Origin: Ruminococcaceae bacterium UBA1772 | GTDB taxonomy: Bacteria > Bacillota > Clostridia > Oscillospirales > Acutalibacteraceae | DNA length: 8,028 bases | Assembly (NCBI GenBank): GCA_002314645.1 | Contig: DCGS01000005.1 | Location: 23,735 to 31,762, forward strand | Direction: 5' to 3' | Shown here: positions 5,053 through 8,028 of the stretch, in pieces | How the letters are laid out: each line of letters begins with the position of its first letter | How positions within the stretch are numbered: position 1 is the first letter of the stretch | Program-made: the position numbers and the translations under genes | Notes under the pieces: generated by a model | Seen by the model: only the letters and a program-made list of their open reading frames with translations | Database searches by the model: none | What the model was told of the DNA's origin: nothing

Positions 5053-6786
5053 TTATCGGCCCTCCGTTTCAAAAGCATTTACGTGACACATTTGTGTACA
5101 AACGTCACAACCAACGCACTGAGTAAAGTCAACAAAAGCTTTTCCATCCTTCATGCTTATTGCAGGGCAGCCAATCTTCATACAAGCCTTGCAGCCTACG
5201 CACTTGTCAGGATTTACTTTTACTGGTGACTGGTGCTTAACGTATTTAAGAAGTGCACAAGGTCTTCTTGAAATGATTACTGAAGGTGCTTCTGCTGCAA
5301 GCTCTTCAAGAATGGCGTCTTCGCATTCTTTAATGTTGTATGGGTCTACAACGCGTACGCGCTGGATACCAAGGGACTTACAAAGTTCCTCAAGGTTAAC
5401 AGCGGCAGCAGGGTCGCCTTTTATGTTATAGCCGGTTGTAGGGTTTTGCTGATGGCCTGTCATACCTGTAATGGAGTTGTCAAGGATGATAACTGTAGAG
5501 TTTGAGTTGTTATACGCAATGTTGACAAGGCCAGTCATACCAGAGTGCATGAAGGTTGAGTCACCTATAACGCAAACCGTCTTGTCAGACATATCTGCTG
5601 CCGCTTTATTAAAGCCGTGAATGCCTGAAACTGAAGCACCCATGCAAAGAGTTGAATCAAGTGCAAAGAGTGGTGCTGCAGAACCAAGAGTGTAACAGCC
5701 AATGTCTCCAAGGCATGTAATCTTGTGCTTTGCAATTGCATAGAAGAGTCCTCTGTGTGGACAACCTGGGCACATAACTGGAGGTCTAACTGGAACCTCA
5801 GAAGAAGCAGTAACACCTGCTTGAACGTCCATGCCAAATGCACGACGAATTGTGTTCTGGTTAAACTCGCCAATTGGTGGAAACATAGATTTACCAATGC
5901 ATGGAACACCTATGCTATTTAAGTGGCCCTCAATAATGCCATCAAGTTCTTCAATTACGTAAAGCTTGTTAACCTTTGAAGCAAAGTTCTTAATAAGGTC
6001 AACTGGAAGTGGGTTAATAAGACCAAGCTTCAAAACAGAAACAGAGTCGCCAAACACTTCCTTTACGTACTGGTAGCAAGTACCTGCGCAGATAATACCA
6101 ATGTCTGTACCGCCCATTTCCACACGGTTAAGTGGAGAAGTTTCGCCAAGAGTAGAAAGCTTCTTTGTTCTTTCCTCTACAAATGGATGACGGCGAACAG
6201 CGTTAGCTGGAGCCATGATGTACTTCTGTGCATTCTTTGTATATGGAGCTACCTCTTTCTCTTCCCTGTCACAAAGCTCTACTGTACTCTGAGAGTGAGC
6301 AATTCTTGTGCACATACGGAAAAGAACTGGTGTGTCGTATTCTTCAGAAATTTTGTATGCCTCTTTAATAAATTCTTTAGCTTCCATTGAGTCAGCTGGT
6401 TCAAGCATAGGAACCTTAGAAGCAATAGCGTAATGGCGTGAGTCCTGCTCATTCTGCGATGAATGCATGGCAGGGTCATCAGCAACAATAACTACAAGAC
6501 CACCATTAACGCCTGTATATGACAAAGTAAAGAGTGGGTCTGCTGCAACGTTGAGTCCAACATGCTTCATTGCACATGCAGTTCTAGCGCCACGAAGAGA
6601 TGCACCGAATGCTACTTCACAGGCAACCTTTTCGTTTGGAGCCCATTCACAGTAGATGTCGTCATACTTTGCTGCAAATTCAGTAATTTCAGTTGAAGGA
6701 GTTCCAGGGTAGCTTGATACTACTGTTACCCCTGCTTCGTAAAGGCCTCTTGCAATGGCCTCATTACCGAGCATTAATTTTTTCAT
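5053..6786 (-). CDS. iorA: Indolepyruvate:ferredoxin oxidoreductase, alpha subunit, 577 aa
   Basis: This is the catalytic subunit. It interconverts aryl-2-oxoacids (indolepyruvate, phenylpyruvate, hydroxyphenylpyruvate) with arylacetyl-CoA and CO2, coupled to ferredoxin, in the cytoplasm of anaerobes. Order: pyrimidine-binding domain with SSYPGTPSTEI (24-34) and EWAPNEKVACEVAFGASLRG; a transketolase-C-like middle domain (about 225-320); CPGCPHRG (339-346); TPP-Mg site GDSTFMHSG...LDNS (408-438, with Ser where many relatives have Gly), then TGMTGHQQNP. The C-terminal ferredoxin domain has CVGCKACMKIGCP (Cys 529, 532, 535, 540) and CVGCDVCTQMCHV (Cys 557, 560, 563, 567), enough for two [4Fe-4S] clusters. 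In the second motif the usual Pro after the last Cys is His. The start at 6786 has AAAGGTG about 7 nt upstream. A Met 14 codons earlier would start amid the promoter A+T tract and has no ribosome site. It is the first gene of the operon. Confidence 0.96.
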   Translation of the reverse strand: MKKLMLGNEAIARGLYEAGVTVVSSYPGTPSTEITEFAAKYDDIYCEWAPNEKVACEVAFGASLRGARTACAMKHVGLNVAADPLFTLSYTGVNGGLVVIVADDPAMHSSQNEQDSRHYAIASKVPMLEPADSMEAKEFIKEAYKISEEYDTPVLFRMCTRIAHSQSTVELCDREEKEVAPYTKNAQKYIMAPANAVRRHPFVEERTKKLSTLGETSPLNRVEMGGTDIGIICAGTCYQYVKEVFGDSVSVLKLGLINPLPVDLIKNFASKVNKLYVIEELDGIIEGHLNSIGVPCIGKSMFPPIGEFNQNTIRRAFGMDVQAGVTASSEVPVRPPVMCPGCPHRGLFYAIAKHKITCLGDIGCYTLGSAAPLFALDSTLCMGASVSGIHGFNKAAADMSDKTVCVIGDSTFMHSGMTGLVNIAYNNSNSTVIILDNSITGMTGHQQNPTTGYNIKGDPAAAVNLEELCKSLGIQRVRVVDPYNIKECEDAILEELAAEAPSVIISRRPCALLKYVKHQSPVKVNPDKCVGCKACMKIGCPAISMKDGKAFVDFTQCVGCDVCTQMCHVNAFETEGR

Positions 6787-6842
6787 GTTTTTCACCTTTA
6801 AAATTAAAATTATGATATAATCCTTCAAAAGGAGTTTTTAAA
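6787..6842. promoter_or_regulatory. Divergent promoter region between iorA and the amidohydrolase gene
   Basis: These 56 A+T-rich bases hold signals for both directions. On the plus strand an extended -10, TGATATAAT (6813-6821), is followed by a predicted start near 6828, next to the AAGGAG at 6829-6834. No good -35 is present, which fits an extended -10 promoter. On the minus strand CATAAT (6809-6814) is a plausible -10 for iorA with a weak -35. The stretch 6809-6821 is nearly its own reverse complement, so the two -10 boxes overlap. Confidence 0.55.
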
Positions 6843-7637
6843 ATGATTATTGATTTTCATACACATACATTCCCAGATGCCATTGCAGACAAGGCTGTTT
6901 CAAACCTGGCTAAAATGGGAAACGTTACACCATTTAACACTGGAAAACTTGATGACCTTGTAAAGGAAATGGATGAGTCAGGCATTGACATTTCTGTTAT
7001 TCTTCCTGTTGCAACAAAGCCAACACAGTCAGAGTCAATTAACGAAAAGTCTAAAAACACTGATAAAATAATTTATGCAGGTGCCATTCATCCAGATAAC
7101 GAGAATTACGAAGAAATTCTCGACAATATTAAAGCAAAAGGTATGAATGTTATAAAGCTTCATCCAGACTACCAGGGAACATATTTTAATGATCCTAAGA
7201 TTGTTAGAATTATTAAGGCTGCAGCTGAGCGTGACATTTTAACTGTTACTCATGCTGGAATTGACGTAGCATACAGGAATGATGTCCACTGCACACCAGA
7301 TATGATTCTTGAAGTCTTAGACGAGCTTAAAGGCCTTATTGAAGATAAACTAGTCCTTGCTCACCTTGGTGGATACGAACTAGAGGATGAAGTTCTAGAG
7401 AAGCTTATAGGCCTTCCTGTATACATGGATACAGCAGCCGTTCTTCCTCTTTATCCTGAAAAGGCAGAAGAAATAATAAAGGCACATGGTCCTTCAAAAA
7501 TTCTCTTTGCAACAGACTCCCCTTGGGGTAAACAAACTGAGTTTATAAAGCTTATAAACCAGATGAATTTAACCAAAGAAGAAAAGGATTTAATTTTCTA
7601 CAAAAATGCCCTTCGTCTTTTAAAAATAGACAATTAA
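6843..7637 (+). CDS. Amidohydrolase-2 family metal-dependent hydrolase, 264 aa
   Basis: This is a TIM-barrel metal hydrolase or decarboxylase of the amidohydrolase superfamily. Metal-site residues appear in order: DFHTHTF at the N-terminus (His6, His8), IKLHPDYQG (Lys105, His107), TVTHAG (His137), LAHLGG (His174) and FATDSPWG (Asp225). The last is the strand-8 aspartate, followed by the 'SPW' typical of amidohydrolase-2 (PF04909-type) proteins. The length of about 260-280 residues is usual for the compact members. The family covers hydrolases, lactonases and non-oxidative decarboxylases, and the substrate cannot be inferred. AAGGAG lies 8 nt upstream of the ATG. It is transcribed divergently from iorA from overlapping promoters, which leaves open a link to aryl-acid metabolism, but it is monocistronic and ends at its own terminator. 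Confidence 0.9.
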   Translation: MIIDFHTHTFPDAIADKAVSNLAKMGNVTPFNTGKLDDLVKEMDESGIDISVILPVATKPTQSESINEKSKNTDKIIYAGAIHPDNENYEEILDNIKAKGMNVIKLHPDYQGTYFNDPKIVRIIKAAAERDILTVTHAGIDVAYRNDVHCTPDMILEVLDELKGLIEDKLVLAHLGGYELEDEVLEKLIGLPVYMDTAAVLPLYPEKAEEIIKAHGPSKILFATDSPWGKQTEFIKLINQMNLTKEEKDLIFYKNALRLLKIDN

Positions 7638-7669
7638 AATTTTACCATAAAAACAGTATATAAACAATA

Positions 7670-7698
7670 AAAAAACCTTCGCATTGCGAAGGTTTTTT
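7670..7698. terminator. Bidirectional intrinsic terminator
   Basis: A perfect 13-bp stem (7670-7682 with 7686-7698) closes a 3-nt ATT loop. It has A6 on the left and T6 on the right, so it can end both the amidohydrolase transcript (plus) and the small membrane protein operon (minus), whose last stop codon is only 6 nt from the stem. Confidence 0.93.
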
Positions 7699-7704
7699 AT
7701 TTAT

Positions 7705-7875
7705 TCACATATCATATTTTTTATGTTTGTAAATACTAACTGCATTACTAACAATAATGCAAAGGAAACAAAGTGGAAGTCCCCACTGTTGATTAAAGAA
7801 CATTGCAGCTACAAGGAACAATACACCAAGTATTGCAAGTCCAAGTCCAATGTATTTAAGCATATTTTCACTCAT
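7705..7875 (-). CDS. Small membrane protein with two predicted helices, 56 aa
   Basis: The product starts MSENMLKYIG and has two hydrophobic stretches: LKYIGLGLAILGVLFLVAAM (from residue 6) and WGLPLCFLCIIVSNAVSIY (31-49). A short NQQ turn separates them and a charged tail ends it (KHKKYDM). The second helix contains a C-x2-C pair (Cys36, Cys39). It probably sits in the cytoplasmic membrane as a two-helix hairpin. The start has GAGG about 10 nt upstream, overlapping the end of the preceding gene. The gap to that gene's stop is only 4 nt, so the two are co-transcribed. The length is below common gene-calling cut-offs, but the RBS, hydrophobicity, codon pattern and terminator position all agree. 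I do not recognise a family. A plus-strand open frame over the same bases (7684-7908) starts inside the terminator and looks spurious. Confidence 0.82.
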   Translation of the reverse strand: MSENMLKYIGLGLAILGVLFLVAAMFFNQQWGLPLCFLCIIVSNAVSIYKHKKYDM

Positions 7876-7879
7876 ATAA

Positions 7880-8028
7880 TTACGTCCTCTTTAAAAAATC
7901 TTCTTTAAGAATATATGCAACGTTAATAGTTCTTGGTTCAGTAAATCCTAAAACGAACTTGTTATACTCTGTGTGATGATATCTAAATCCGCACTCCTTC
8001 TGACAAATGAAGTAGTCGTCATTTCCAA
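7880..8028 (-). CDS. C-terminal 48 residues of an unrecognised protein, rest outside window
   Basis: Open on the minus strand to the window edge (whole codons from 8026) and ending at TAA 7880-7882. The visible tail includes GNDDYFICQKECGFRYHHTE, then YNKFVLGFTEPRTINV, and ends EDFLKRT. It has Cys-x3-Cys and a His pair, but too little is present to call a metal site or a family. The reading is supported by 4-nt spacing to the next gene and by the absence of stops. It is the upstream partner of the two-helix membrane protein in the same operon. No function is assigned. Confidence 0.78.
   Translation of the reverse strand, partial: GNDDYFICQKECGFRYHHTEYNKFVLGFTEPRTINVAYILKEDFLKRT

Noticed and set aside
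6787..6828. Met at 6828 as the iorA start
   Set aside because: It would add 14 residues encoded by the promoter A+T tract and has no ribosome site. The ATG at 6786 has AAAGGTG at good spacing and begins the conserved family sequence.
7684..7908. 74-codon plus-strand open frame
   Set aside because: It starts inside the terminator loop, has no ribosome site, and lies opposite a better-supported membrane protein gene and the end of its partner.
1..8028. CRISPR array, prophage, integrase or transposase
   Set aside because: No regularly spaced repeats and no recombinase or phage protein sequence in any frame. The tRNA-Thr 3' end is not followed by a visible integrase or attachment duplication.

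Overview
The window looks like chromosome from an A+T-rich gut or rumen anaerobe of the Firmicutes, probably class Clostridia. The reasons are strong AAGGAG/GGGAGG ribosome sites, hairpin-plus-U-tract terminators, and an oxygen-sensitive ferredoxin-linked 2-oxoacid oxidoreductase operon beside a polysaccharide-type glycosidase. Genus-level placement is a guess.

Layout, left to right. (1) 1-1316 (+) is the 3' two-thirds or so of a family 2 glycoside hydrolase. It converges on a small winged-helix-like gene (minus, 1334-1603) through a shared bidirectional terminator. (2) 1604-2030 is mostly non-coding. It contains a 208-bp unit bounded by imperfect inverted repeats and carrying a 29-codon ORF with a near-perfect Shine-Dalgarno sequence and its own terminator. 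(3) 2031-2106 (minus) is tRNA-Thr(GGT), with its promoter overlapping the terminator of the preceding gene. (4) 2183-2645 (minus) is a DUF4160-DUF2442 pair in which the DUF4160 gene is broken by an internal deletion while DUF2442 and the promoter remain intact. (5) 2714-6786 (minus) is a compact four-gene operon, iorA-iorB-paaK-ACT, followed by a hairpin with a REP-like sequence. (6) 6843-7637 (+) is a divergent amidohydrolase-2 family gene that shares a 56-bp promoter region with iorA. (7) 7705-8028 (minus) is the end of another operon: a 56-residue two-helix membrane protein preceded by the C-terminus of an unrecognised protein that runs off the window.

Functionally, the central operon encodes reversible conversion between aryl-2-oxoacids (indolepyruvate, phenylpyruvate) and arylacetyl-CoA (IorAB), an AMP-forming arylacetate-CoA ligase, and a tandem ACT-domain protein that may sense an amino acid. 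Together they can either ferment aromatic amino acids or scavenge arylacetates for aromatic amino acid synthesis. The AMP-forming ligase makes the second direction attractive.

I found no CRISPR array, transposase, phage gene or recognisable riboswitch. The least ordinary parts are the inverted-repeat unit with its micro-ORF and the decayed DUF4160 gene.
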